Shown piece after piece: positions 25,428-33,544 of a stretch of 46,555 bases of DNA. The first letter of the stretch is position 1, and each line of letters opens with the position of its first letter. The notes below the pieces were generated by a model. That model saw only the letters and a program-made list of their open reading frames with translations. It did not search any database and was not told the origin of the DNA. Origin of the DNA: Candidatus Gallispira edinburgensis (lineage in GTDB: Bacteria; Bacillota; Clostridia; Lachnospirales; CAG-274); NCBI GenBank assembly GCA_904395805.1, contig CAJFNV010000026.1:1-46555 (forward strand), written 5' to 3'. The translations under genes were made by a program, and so were the position numbers.

Positions 25428-26159
25428 TTATCTTCCGATTACCATACCGCCGTCAACAGTAATTACCTGACCTGTAATATACTTAGCCTTGGCAAGGAAA
25501 AGAGCAGCCTCAGCAATTTCCTCCGGCTGACCAAATCTCTTTAACGGAATGTTTGAAAGAATCTGTTCCTTAGTCTTGTCTGAAAGCACTTCTGTCATAT
25601 CTGTTGCTATCATACCGGGAGCTATTGCATTACAAGTAATATTTCTTGAAGCAAGCTCCTTTGCAACACTGTATGTCATACCGAGAACACCTGCCTTACT
25701 CGCGGCATAGTTGACCTGACCGACATTTCCCGCAAGACCGATAACGCTTGACATATTTATAATAGAACCACTTCTCTGCTTCATCATAATCTTGTTTACA
25801 GCCTTCATCATATTAAAGCAGCCCTTAAGGTTTGTATCAATAACGGCATCGAAATCCTCTTCACTCATTCTCATAAGAAGTGTATCTCTTGTAATGCCTG
25901 CATTGTTTACAAGCACATCAACACCGCCGAACTCTGCAACAGCAGCATCAACAAGCTTCTGTGCCTCATCAAATTTACTTACATCAGCCTGAACAGTAAG
26001 ACACTTTACGCCCATAGCCTCAATTTCATTTTTTACGGCTTCGGGAGATGTACTTCTGTAATTTAAAACAATATTTGCGCCCTCTTTGGCAAATCTTACA
26101 GCAATAGCCTTGCCTATACCCTTGGCGCCTCCTGTAACTATAACAGTTTTATCCTTCAT
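25428..26159 (-). CDS. fabG: 3-Oxoacyl-ACP reductase FabG
   Basis: Short-chain dehydrogenase that reduces 3-oxoacyl-ACP using NADPH. It has 243 residues with the dinucleotide-binding TGGAKGIGKAIA (9-20), the NNAG motif at about 85-88, and the catalytic Ser138, Tyr151 and Lys155 in YAASK. The start codon overlaps the fabD stop by one base. Confidence 0.97.
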   Translation of the reverse strand: MKDKTVIVTGGAKGIGKAIAVRFAKEGANIVLNYRSTSPEAVKNEIEAMGVKCLTVQADVSKFDEAQKLVDAAVAEFGGVDVLVNNAGITRDTLLMRMSEEDFDAVIDTNLKGCFNMMKAVNKIMMKQRSGSIINMSSVIGLAGNVGQVNYAASKAGVLGMTYSVAKELASRNITCNAIAPGMIATDMTEVLSDKTKEQILSNIPLKRFGQPEEIAEAALFLAKAKYITGQVITVDGGMVIGR

Positions 26160-27100
26160 TATAAGCCTAAACCTCCTAAAGTCTTTTCAAGAGTTTTTAA
26201 ATCCTCAACATTATATATGGAAACATCAGCTCCCACTTCCTTGGCAGCTTTTTTAACAAAGCTTGAAAGTGTTTTCCCCGGACCCATTTCAACAAATGTA
26301 TCCACACCAAGCTCTATCATATTTTTAACAGACTGTTCCCATTTAACAGGATTCATGACCTGCTTTGTAAGTATGTCTTTAACCTGGCTCTTGTCCTCTA
26401 CAACCTGAGCTGTAAGGTTTGTAATAACAGGTATTTTCATATCATTTAAATCAATTTTTTCAAGTTCCTCAGCAAGCTTTTCTGCTGCTGGCTTTAAAAG
26501 TGATGTGTGGAAAGGACCGCTTACATTGAGCATAACAGCTCTCCTTGCACCCTTTTCAACAACAAGCTCACTTGCCTTTTCCACAGCAGCCTTGTCACCT
26601 GCAATAACGATCTGTCCGGGAGCATTGTAATTAGCTATCATACATCTGCCGATCTCTGCAACCTCATCACAGGCTTCCTGAATTTTATCTGCACCAAGGT
26701 TTAAAACGGCACACATAGCACCCTCACCCTTAGGCACAGCCTCTGTCATAAACTTGCCTCTTTTTCTCACAAGCTTAACTGCATCCTCAAAGCTCATTGT
26801 ACCGCTTGCCACATGAGCAGAATACTCACCTAAGCTTAAGCCAGCCACATAGTCTGCCTTAAGACCTTTTTCCTCCATAAGTCTGCATACACCATAGCTC
26901 ATTGTCAAAAGTGCAGGCTGAGTATACTCTGTTTCATTAAGTCTTTCATCCTCGCCAAAGCACATATCCGTAACCTTAAAGTCCAGAACAGAATCCGCCT
27001 TGTCAAATACTTCCTTAACACATTCAAAATTGTCATAAAGCTCCTTGCCCATACCGGCATACTGAGCTCCCTGACCGCTGAAAATAAAAGCTGTTTTCAT
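26159..27100 (-). CDS. fabD: Malonyl-CoA:ACP transacylase
   Basis: Moves the malonyl group from CoA to ACP. It has 313 residues with the N-terminal FSGQGAQYAGMG, the nucleophile Ser89 in GLSLGEYSAH, and the catalytic histidine in GPFHTSLLKPA (about 195-205). It follows fabK by 17 bases in the operon. Confidence 0.97.
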   Translation of the reverse strand: MKTAFIFSGQGAQYAGMGKELYDNFECVKEVFDKADSVLDFKVTDMCFGEDERLNETEYTQPALLTMSYGVCRLMEEKGLKADYVAGLSLGEYSAHVASGTMSFEDAVKLVRKRGKFMTEAVPKGEGAMCAVLNLGADKIQEACDEVAEIGRCMIANYNAPGQIVIAGDKAAVEKASELVVEKGARRAVMLNVSGPFHTSLLKPAAEKLAEELEKIDLNDMKIPVITNLTAQVVEDKSQVKDILTKQVMNPVKWEQSVKNMIELGVDTFVEMGPGKTLSSFVKKAAKEVGADVSIYNVEDLKTLEKTLGGLGL

Positions 27101-27117
27101 AGATTTCTCCTTTGTAA

Positions 27118-28053
27118 TTATTTCACCAGTTCTTCAAACTGAGCCATAATTTCTTCGATTATTTCCTTACATGACTGTTCCTTGTTTACCATACCTGCGA
27201 TCTGACCGCTCATTACAGAACCGTTATCCACATCACCAAGCTTAACAGACTTCTGGAGAGCACCTGTACCAAGCTGGTCGAATCTTGCCAGATCAGGCTC
27301 GTCCTTGCCCATTTCTTCCTTTTCAGCCTTTAAGAAAGCATTTGAAAGCTTGTTTTTAATTACTCTTACAGGGTGACCTGTAATGTTGCCTGTAATAACG
27401 GTAGCAATGTCATTAGCCTTTAATATCTTAGCCTTATAATTTTCATGAACTGTACATTCTGTTGCAACAAGGAAACGTGTACCGATCTGAACACCTTCGG
27501 CACCAAGCATAAAGCCTGCTGCCATACCTCTGCCGTCAGCAATACCTCCTGCTGCAAGTACAGGAATTGTTACAGCATCAACAACCTGAGGAACAAGAGC
27601 CATAGTAGTAAGCTTACCGATATGTCCGCCTGATTCCATACCTTCGGCAATAACAGCACTTGCGCCTATTTTTTCCATTTTCTTTGCCTGAGCAACAGAA
27701 GGAACAACAGGAATGAGGCAAATATTATTCTCCTTAAACTTATCCATAAACTTTGAAGGATTTCCCGCACCTGTTGTAACGACCTTGATCCCTTCTTCAC
27801 ACACAAGGTCAACAATGTCATCAACATATGGTGAAAGGAGCATTATATTTACACCAAAAGGCTTGTCCGTAAGCTCCTTACATTTTCTTATTTCCTCTCT
27901 TACAACATCGGCAGGGGCATTGCCTGCGGCAATTATACCAAGTCCTCCCGCATTTGACACAGCAGAAGCAAGACTTGCGTCAGCGATCCAAGCCATAGCC
28001 CCCTGAAAAATAGGATATTTGATACCTAACATATCACAGATTCTGGTTTTCAT
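27118..28053 (-). CDS. fabK: Enoyl-ACP reductase II, FMN-dependent
   Basis: Completes each elongation cycle by reducing enoyl-ACP. It has 311 residues, a TIM-barrel flavoprotein related to nitronate monooxygenases. Segments include PIFQGAMAWIAD near the N-terminus, GVNIMLLSPY, VIAEGMESGGHIG and VLAAGGIADGRGMAAG with GAEGVQIGTRFL, which bind FMN. FabK enzymes are not blocked by triclosan, unlike FabI; no FabI is seen here. The fabH-fabK pair lacks the acpP gene that often lies between them. Confidence 0.96.
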   Translation of the reverse strand: MKTRICDMLGIKYPIFQGAMAWIADASLASAVSNAGGLGIIAAGNAPADVVREEIRKCKELTDKPFGVNIMLLSPYVDDIVDLVCEEGIKVVTTGAGNPSKFMDKFKENNICLIPVVPSVAQAKKMEKIGASAVIAEGMESGGHIGKLTTMALVPQVVDAVTIPVLAAGGIADGRGMAAGFMLGAEGVQIGTRFLVATECTVHENYKAKILKANDIATVITGNITGHPVRVIKNKLSNAFLKAEKEEMGKDEPDLARFDQLGTGALQKSVKLGDVDNGSVMSGQIAGMVNKEQSCKEIIEEIMAQFEELVK

Positions 28054-28088
28054 TTAATTCACCTTTATTACCTTTCTTGCTTATTATT

Positions 28089-29060
28089 CTACCATTCAAT
28101 CAGCATACTGCCCCATGTCAGACCTGCACCGAAGCCTGTAACAATTATTTTGTCTCCCTTTTTGAGAAGACCCTTTTCGGACATTTCTCCCAGCGCTATA
28201 GGAATTGATGCTGCTGATGTGTTTGCATACTCATTTATATTTAAATAAAATTTTTCAATAGGCACATTAAGTTTTCTGGCAACAATATCGATGATTCTTG
28301 AATTTGCCTGATGAGGAACTATGTATTTCACATCATCCATACTTATGCCGCTTTTTTCAATAATTTCATTTACACTGTGAGGCACAACTTTTGTTGCAAA
28401 GTTAAATATTGCTCTTCCATCCATTACAAGATATGGATTGTTTTCACTTTCGGGAGTACAAAGCATATTTTCAGGTTTTCTTTCATTCCCTGTCATTTTA
28501 AGTCCGTCCTCGCCTTTGGAATGCATATCCTCTGCCAGAATACCGCCCTTATCAACAGGTTCAACTATAACTCCCCCTGCTCCGTCTCCGAAAAGCACAC
28601 ATGTAGATCTGTCTTTCCAGTCTACAATTTTTGACAATGTTTCAGCTCCGATAACAATGGCTTTTTTATAACCGCCTGATTTTATAAACTTGTCCGCTAT
28701 GCTCAGTGCATAAACAAAGCCGCTGCATGCGGCGCTTATATCAAAAGCAAAAGCATTCACGGCACCAATGGCACCCTGCACAAGACAAGCTGTACTTGGA
28801 GTTGCATAATCAGGTGAAATTGTACCGACAATAATAAGGTCTATTTCCTCCGGTGATGTTCCCGATTTTTCAAGAAGCCTTTTTGCCACCTCAATACAGA
28901 GCTGAGAAGTATCCTCACCTGTTGACAAATGTCTTTGCTTTATACCCGTACGGGTATATATCCATTCGTCACTTGTATCCACGATCTGACTTAAATCGTC
29001 ATTTGTAACGATCTTCTCAGGTGCATAGTGATCCACTGCCCTAATACCTGTATTCAACAT
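28089..29060 (-). CDS. fabH: 3-Oxoacyl-ACP synthase III (KAS III)
   Basis: Starts fatty acid synthesis by condensing a primer acyl-CoA with malonyl-ACP. It has 323 residues and the triad Cys112 (DISAACSGF), His250 (VPHQANSRI) and Asn280 (NEYANTSAAS). Primer preference (acetyl or branched) cannot be decided by eye. It is the second gene of the operon, 18 bases after the MarR regulator. Confidence 0.97.
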   Translation of the reverse strand: MLNTGIRAVDHYAPEKIVTNDDLSQIVDTSDEWIYTRTGIKQRHLSTGEDTSQLCIEVAKRLLEKSGTSPEEIDLIIVGTISPDYATPSTACLVQGAIGAVNAFAFDISAACSGFVYALSIADKFIKSGGYKKAIVIGAETLSKIVDWKDRSTCVLFGDGAGGVIVEPVDKGGILAEDMHSKGEDGLKMTGNERKPENMLCTPESENNPYLVMDGRAIFNFATKVVPHSVNEIIEKSGISMDDVKYIVPHQANSRIIDIVARKLNVPIEKFYLNINEYANTSAASIPIALGEMSEKGLLKKGDKIIVTGFGAGLTWGSMLIEW

Positions 29061-29078
29061 AATTTTCTCCTTTTTACA

Positions 29079-29528
29079 TTAATTTAAAGCACTGCCTTTT
29101 TTAAGGAACTGGTTAAGGCATGAAAGAGCTTCAATAAACATATCCGCCTCATAGTCCGATAAATTTACAATAAGAGACTTTACCATATCAAAATGAAACT
29201 TCTGATGTACTTTAAAAAGCCCTTTTCCCTTTTCCGTAAGGCTCAGCATAAAAACACGTCTGTCTGTTTCGCTTTTCACCTTATTAACATATCCTTTTTT
29301 AACCAGATGGTTAATGGATACAGTTAAAGTTCCCATAGTTATATCAAGCTTTTCAGCAACGGCAGACATAGTTTTAGGCAAATATACACCAATGGCATCT
29401 ACTGTATGAGCTTCATTTACCGAAACATCCGTAAAGCCCCCGGCCCTTATTGCCTGCTGTTCACTTCTTGACATATCATTAAAGGCACCGCTTATAAGCC
29501 TGTTTAATGTAACCATTGTACGTTCCAT
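29079..29528 (-). CDS. fabT: MarR-family regulator of the fab operon (FabT-like)
   Basis: A winged-helix protein of 149 residues; the MarR core shows LDITMGTLTVSINHLVKKGYV as the recognition helix and RRVFMLSLTEKG as the wing. It leads the fatty acid operon, the same position as FabT in streptococci and relatives, where FabT bound to acyl-ACP represses the fab genes. A TTTGATAATCAAA box overlapping its own promoter (29608-29620) matches the FabT-type operator pattern and implies autoregulation. The FabT name rests on context plus this box. Confidence 0.88.
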   Translation of the reverse strand: MERTMVTLNRLISGAFNDMSRSEQQAIRAGGFTDVSVNEAHTVDAIGVYLPKTMSAVAEKLDITMGTLTVSINHLVKKGYVNKVKSETDRRVFMLSLTEKGKGLFKVHQKFHFDMVKSLIVNLSDYEADMFIEALSCLNQFLKKGSALN

Positions 29529-29607
29529 AAGTCAATGCCTCCTTAAATTCAATTTTTCTCCGACAAATCCACTTATAAATGTTTTACATACAGAATGCCA
29601 AAGATAG

Positions 29608-29620
29608 TTTGATAATCAAA
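29608..29620. promoter_or_regulatory. FabT-type operator
   Basis: TTTGATAATCAAA is a palindrome around its central base. It touches the end of the -10 element of the fabT promoter, so bound repressor would block initiation. A second, unrelated 7-bp palindrome, CTATAAG-T-CTTATAG (29662-29676), lies just upstream of the -35. Confidence 0.75.
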
Positions 29621-29649
29621 GTATATACTATTTGGGGCTAAAAGTCAAT
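29620..29649 (-). promoter_or_regulatory. Promoter of the fabT-fabH-fabK-fabD-fabG-fabF-fabZ-accDA operon
   Basis: TTGACT (29649-29644), an 18-bp spacer and TATACT (29625-29620) on the minus strand, about 90 bases before the fabT start codon. Confidence 0.75.
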
Positions 29650-29692
29650 ACACTACAGCCCTATAAGTCTTATAGCCTATATAACATCAATA

Positions 29693-30112
29693 CTATTGTT
29701 CATCCTTTACAATTTCAAGACATTTTTCATAAAATTCAGGGAATTTCTTTTTTATACTGCAAGGTCTGAAATCTTCATTCACAAAACAATGACTGCTTGT
29801 TCCTGTGACCCTTGTTTCTCCCGTTTCCATATCATAAATTTCATAACCAAACTCAAGCTTAACAGCTGTTATTTTATTAACTCTTGTTTTGATACCTACC
29901 CTGTCACCGTAGGCAGCACCTGATTTATACTGAGCAGTTATCCCCAGTACGGGTATCATAACCCCCTTATTCTCCATTTCTTTGTATAAAAAACCCATTT
30001 CCTGCATATAAAATATTCTTGCTTCTTCAAACCATTTTATATAATTTGAATGATGTACAATACCCATTTTATCTGTTTCATAATATTGAACATTTCTTAT
30101 GTAATCTCTCAT
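29693..30112 (-). CDS. YbgC/4-hydroxybenzoyl-CoA thioesterase-type acyl-CoA thioesterase
   Basis: A hot-dog-fold thioesterase of 139 residues. The N-terminal YYETDKMGIVHHSNYIKWFEEAR carries the conserved Asp14 and the HHxNY segment of the YbgC/4HBT group. It hydrolyses acyl-CoA or acyl-ACP thioesters; the substrate is unknown. It has its own promoter (30146-30174) and lies upstream of, in the same direction as, the fab operon, a plausible link to acyl chain turnover. Confidence 0.9.
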   Translation of the reverse strand: MRDYIRNVQYYETDKMGIVHHSNYIKWFEEARIFYMQEMGFLYKEMENKGVMIPVLGITAQYKSGAAYGDRVGIKTRVNKITAVKLEFGYEIYDMETGETRVTGTSSHCFVNEDFRPCSIKKKFPEFYEKCLEIVKDEQ

Positions 30113-30145
30113 ATTCTCATCTCCGTTAAAGTTTCATATTATAAT

Positions 30146-30174
30146 ATTATAGCATAATTTTCATTTATGGGCAA
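30146..30174 (-). promoter_or_regulatory. Promoter of the thioesterase gene
   Basis: TTGCCC (30174-30169), a 17-bp spacer and TATAAT (30151-30146) on the minus strand. Confidence 0.62.
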
Positions 30175-30234
30175 ATCCTTAATTACACACCTCTTTCCAA
30201 AATAATAAATTTTATTTACAATTTCATACTTCTA

Positions 30235-30263
30235 TTGACAATATTTCAAACAAAGTTTACAAT
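30235..30263 (+). promoter_or_regulatory. Promoter of ftsQ/divIB
   Basis: Consensus TTGACA (30235-30240), a 17-bp spacer and TACAAT (30258-30263). Transcription should begin near 30270. Confidence 0.78.
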
Positions 30264-30301
30264 AAAAATATATGGCTTATTTTTTAATAAGGAGAGTTTT
30301 T

Positions 30302-31030
30302 ATGAGCAGAAATCACAAGAAAAAAAAATCAGCAGCAGTACCTGTTGCTTTCTGTTGTCTGGTAATACTGGCAGCAATAATAACACTTTTTATGATGCCT
30401 TTTTTCAGTATTACGGAAATACGTGTCACAGGCAATGACTCTGTCACTGCAGACCAGATAAAAAGCTACCTTACATTTAAGGAAGGAGATAATGTATTCC
30501 TTTTTAATAAATCCAAATGTAAGAATACAATACTTGACAATCATTACATAGAAAGCGTAAATATTAACAGAATACTGCCCTCAACAGTTGAGATCACAGT
30601 AAACGAGTATAAGCTCAGGGGATATGTACCCTATTCCGGAAGCTATCTTTTTATAGACGGAGAAGGCAGAGTTCTCGATGTGCAGAAGGAAACTACAAAG
30701 TCACTTCCTGTAGTTGAAGGTCTTAAGTTCAGCAATGTAACAGTAGGCGAAATACTTCAGGTAGATAATCCTTCCGCCTTTGAAACCATGGTCCACCTTT
30801 CAAAGCTTTTTGAAAAATACGAGCTTTTGTCAGACGTTATAAGAGTGGATCTTACAGATGTTTCGGACATTCACCTCTACACGGGAAATGTAGATATTAA
30901 TTTCGGCAGCTTTGACGATGCCAACAGAAAACTATTGATGCTTATAGAGGTGCTCAAAACTTTTGACACGAGTGTGCCCGGTACGATCAATCTTACAGCA
31001 GATAAAGCAACATATAAATATATGCTGTAA
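30302..31030 (+). CDS. ftsQ: Cell division protein FtsQ/DivIB
   Basis: A bitopic divisome protein that links early and late division proteins. From ATG 30302 it has 242 residues: a very basic cytoplasmic tail (NHKKKK), one membrane helix (about 11-36), a POTRA domain starting at FFSITEIRVTGND, and a beta domain. The frame extends to an ATG at 30272, but that would sit at the transcription start, while ATG 30302 follows AAGGAGAG, so the shorter form is preferred. It lies ahead of ftsZ with no ftsA between. Confidence 0.9.
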   Translation: MSRNHKKKKSAAVPVAFCCLVILAAIITLFMMPFFSITEIRVTGNDSVTADQIKSYLTFKEGDNVFLFNKSKCKNTILDNHYIESVNINRILPSTVEITVNEYKLRGYVPYSGSYLFIDGEGRVLDVQKETTKSLPVVEGLKFSNVTVGEILQVDNPSAFETMVHLSKLFEKYELLSDVIRVDLTDVSDIHLYTGNVDINFGSFDDANRKLLMLIEVLKTFDTSVPGTINLTADKATYKYML

Positions 31031-31112
31031 ATACAAAAAAGTGAATTTTTTAATAAAATAATGTAAAAATTTAGATAAATCACACAAAGTTAAAAATTAT
31101 ATTATTTTCCTC

Positions 31113-31141
31113 TTGAAATATGCATTAAAAAAGGTTACAAT
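31113..31141 (+). promoter_or_regulatory. Promoter of ftsZ
   Basis: TTGAAA (31113-31118), a 17-bp spacer and TACAAT (31136-31141), about 130 bases before the ftsZ start. ftsZ can thus be transcribed apart from ftsQ. Confidence 0.68.
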
Positions 31142-31157
31142 AATATATTATGAGTTG

Positions 31158-31176
31158 GTGTCAAAAGTATTGACAC
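31158..31176. repeat. Inverted repeat in the ftsZ leader
   Basis: GTGTCAA-AAGTA-TTGACAC is a perfect 7-bp inverted repeat with a 5-base loop, 17 bases after the -10 element of the ftsZ promoter. It could be an operator or a leader hairpin. An AGCC/GGCT pair follows at 31181-31194. Confidence 0.6.
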
Positions 31177-31269
31177 TATGAGCCAATATGGGCTTATTTG
31201 ATTTATACTGTAAATATATGAAAACAAGATATTCTTAATATAAACGGAGAGATACATAGGAGGTATATC

Positions 31270-32400
31270 ATGATTGAAGTTCTCAATGAAACGAACGATG
31301 TAGCCAAGATAGTAGTTCTTGGTGTAGGCGGCGGCGGCTGCAACGCTGTAAACAGAATGCTTGCTTCAAATCCCGAAGCTATTGATTTTATAGCAGTTAA
31401 TACTGATTCAACAGCTCTTGAAAATTCAGCAGCCAAGAAAAAAATAAAAATCGGTGCAAAGCTTACAAAGGGCTTAGGTGCAGGCGGCAGACCTGAAGTT
31501 GGTGAAAAAGCTGCAGAGGAAACAGCTGCTGAAATTTCACAGGCACTTGAAGGTGTTGATATGGCATTTATTACCGCTGGTATGGGAGGCGGAACAGGTA
31601 CAGGAGCTGCTCCTGTTGTTGCAAGACTTGCAAGAGAAATGGGAATCCTTACAGTAGCAGTAGTTACAAAGCCTTTTAAGTTTGAAGGTCCTAAGAGAAT
31701 GAAGTATGCCCTTCAGGGAATTGAAAACTTAAAAGAATATGTAGACACTCTTCTTGTTATACCTAACCAGAAATTAATTGAAACAGCAGACAAATCTACA
31801 ACAATGAGCGACGCCTTCAAAATGGCAGACAGCGTTTTAAATCAGGGTGTTACCGGTATTTCAGACCTTATTACAAAGCCGGGTGAGATCAATGTTGACT
31901 TTGCAGATGTATGCACTGTTATTTCTAACCAGGGACTTGCACACTTTGGTATCGGCGAAGCAGAAGATATTCAGGAAGCTGCAAAGATGGCTATTACATC
32001 ACCATTGCTTGAAACTTCAATTGACGGTGCAAAGAGTGTTATTGTTAACTTTACAAGCGGTCCCGACCTTAATCTTATTGAAGCTAATGCAGCTGCCGAG
32101 CTTATTTCAGAAGCTCTTGATCCTGAGGCAGAATTTATATTCGGTACTGTAGTTGATAACACTATGGGTGAAAAGGTTAAGGTTACAGTTATAGCAACAG
32201 GACTTCATTCAGAGGATGAACCTAAGGTACAGCCAAAGGCACCTGAGCAGGAAGCTCCAAGAGCAACTGTGAGACCTGCACCTGCAGCAACTTCATCTTT
32301 CAGATCAAGCTATTCATCAGCACCTGCTCAGAATACAACTGACGACGATGAAGATACTTCAAGCGACCTTATTATCCCTACTTTTTTAAGAAGAAGATAA
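31270..32400 (+). CDS. ftsZ: Cell division GTPase FtsZ
   Basis: Tubulin-like GTPase forming the cytokinetic ring. It has 376 residues: N-terminal [11 protein letters not shown], the GTP-binding tubulin signature [13 protein letters not shown], the T7 synergy loop NVDFADV, a Pro/Ala-rich linker (about 320-360), and the C-terminal peptide [11 protein letters not shown] that binds FtsA/SepF/EzrA-type partners. The start follows AGGAGG. A factor-independent terminator follows the gene; sigE/sigG, often found downstream of ftsZ in sporeformers, are absent. Confidence 0.98.
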   Translation: MIEVLNETNDVAKIVVLGVGGGGCNAVNRMLASNPEAIDFIAVNTDSTALENSAAKKKIKIGAKLTKGLGAGGRPEVGEKAAEETAAEISQALEGVDMAFITAGMGGGTGTGAAPVVARLAREMGILTVAVVTKPFKFEGPKRMKYALQGIENLKEYVDTLLVIPNQKLIETADKSTTMSDAFKMADSVLNQGVTGISDLITKPGEINVDFADVCTVISNQGLAHFGIGEAEDIQEAAKMAITSPLLETSIDGAKSVIVNFTSGPDLNLIEANAAAELISEALDPEAEFIFGTVVDNTMGEKVKVTVIATGLHSEDEPKVQPKAPEQEAPRATVRPAPAATSSFRSSYSSAPAQNTTDDDEDTSSDLIIPTFLRRR

Positions 32401-32450
32401 CAGGTCTGTATAAACTTATTTTAAAATTGTTAAGACTTGAAATAACATAA

Positions 32451-32480
32451 GGGTTATTGCTTTATGCAATAGCCCTTTTT
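32451..32480 (+). terminator. Terminator of ftsZ
   Basis: Stem GGGTTATTGC/GCAATAGCCC (one wobble pair) with loop TTTAT, followed by five T. Confidence 0.9.
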
Positions 32481-32494
32481 AAACAATATCTTTT

Positions 32495-32757
32495 TTTTGC
32501 AAGGGTGAGCATTGCCCGCCGCATAGGCTCCCTTGTAAGGTTTGCACCGCAAGAATATGCGGACGGCATCTTGTGTGCCGGCTTTCAGCCTTTGCACCGA
32601 CAGAATAGTCGGACGACCGTGAGGTCGGCTTTTACCGCAGGTAAAAGTGCTGAATGGCTGGAAGTGCTGAAGAGCTGTCACCGTTAGGTGACTGAGGGTT
32701 TCTCCTTTCGGCTGGATGACATTTTTGTAGGGGCGAGCATTGCTCGCCCGCAATTAA
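32495..32757. repeat. Modular palindromic intergenic repeat, copy 3, with a nested hairpin array
   Basis: Begins with a decayed palindrome (GGGTGAGCATTGCCCGCC) and the first half of the CTCCCTTGTAAGG module. About 130 bases of short hairpins are then inserted, before the second half, GAGCTGTCACCGTTAGGTGACTGAGGG. The insert contains two diverged copies of a unit TTTGCACCG-n-AGAATA-n-CGGACG (about 32539 and 32591), each with a complementary stem (CCGC/GCGG and CCGAC/GTCGG), and TTTTACC/GGTAAAA. An intact GGGCGAGCATTGCTCGCCC palindrome ends the block at about 32731-32749. No gene is supported. Confidence 0.75.
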
Positions 32758-32802
32758 TAAAATATTTAAACTGACAAACATTTTCATTTCGGAGGTTGTA
32801 TT

Positions 32803-33468
32803 ATGACAAGAACAAAGCTTGCCGACAGAGCATTGCCTCAATACTCCAAAGGCGAGGAAATATTCAATATGGTTAGTCACATAGTTGGCGGTGCATTATC
32901 AATAGCTGCCATGGTATTATGTATAATTGTAGCCGCCCTTCACCACAATCCATGGGGAGTTGTATCCTCATGCATATATGGTGTTACAATGATAGCTCTT
33001 TACACTATGTCAAGTATATATCACGGTTTAAGACCCGGAACAGCCAAAAAGGTATTCCAGATCATAGACCACTGCACAATATACTTTATGATAGCAGGTT
33101 CTTATATGCCCTTTATATTCTGTACAATAAGGGAGCAAAACCTTGCTGCCTGCTGGATAATATTCGGCATTGAATGGGCTCTTGTAGCAATTGCCACAAC
33201 TCTTACGGCAATTGACCTTGAAAAGACAAAGAAGCTTTCAATGCTCTGTTACATAGGTATGGGCTGGGCAATAATTTTCTTTTACAAGGACCTGGCGGCA
33301 GGACTTGCCAAGCCGGGACTTATACTCCTTGTTATATCAGGTGTGCTTTATACTCTGGGTGCCGTTATTTACAGCTTTAAAAGAAAATATGCTCACAACA
33401 TCTTTCATGTTTTTGTTGTCTTTGGCAGCATAGCACATTTCTTTTCTGTTATTCTCTATGTGTTATAG
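32803..33468 (+). CDS. Hemolysin III family/PAQR membrane protein
   Basis: A protein of 221 residues with about seven hydrophobic helices and the conserved PAQR histidines: NMVSHIVGGALSI near the N-terminus, SSIYHGLRP around 70, IDHCTIYFMIAGSY next, and NIFHVFVVFGSIAHF at the C-terminus. PAQR relatives are metal-dependent membrane hydrolases or receptors; bacterial members are called hemolysin III for historical reasons, and a toxin role is not implied. RBS is GGAGG. It is separated from ftsZ by the repeat block and a terminator. Confidence 0.93.
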   Translation: MTRTKLADRALPQYSKGEEIFNMVSHIVGGALSIAAMVLCIIVAALHHNPWGVVSSCIYGVTMIALYTMSSIYHGLRPGTAKKVFQIIDHCTIYFMIAGSYMPFIFCTIREQNLAACWIIFGIEWALVAIATTLTAIDLEKTKKLSMLCYIGMGWAIIFFYKDLAAGLAKPGLILLVISGVLYTLGAVIYSFKRKYAHNIFHVFVVFGSIAHFFSVILYVL

Positions 33469-33544
33469 AAAATGTATAAAAATTATATAAATAACAAAAA
33501 ATACTTCCGACTGATAAGTGTATTCATATAGGAGGTATTTTTTT

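Noticed and set aside
32803-33468. Hemolysin (toxin) reading of the hemolysin III gene
   Set aside because: The protein is a PAQR-fold membrane protein; the family name is historical and no secretion or pore-forming toxin feature is visible.
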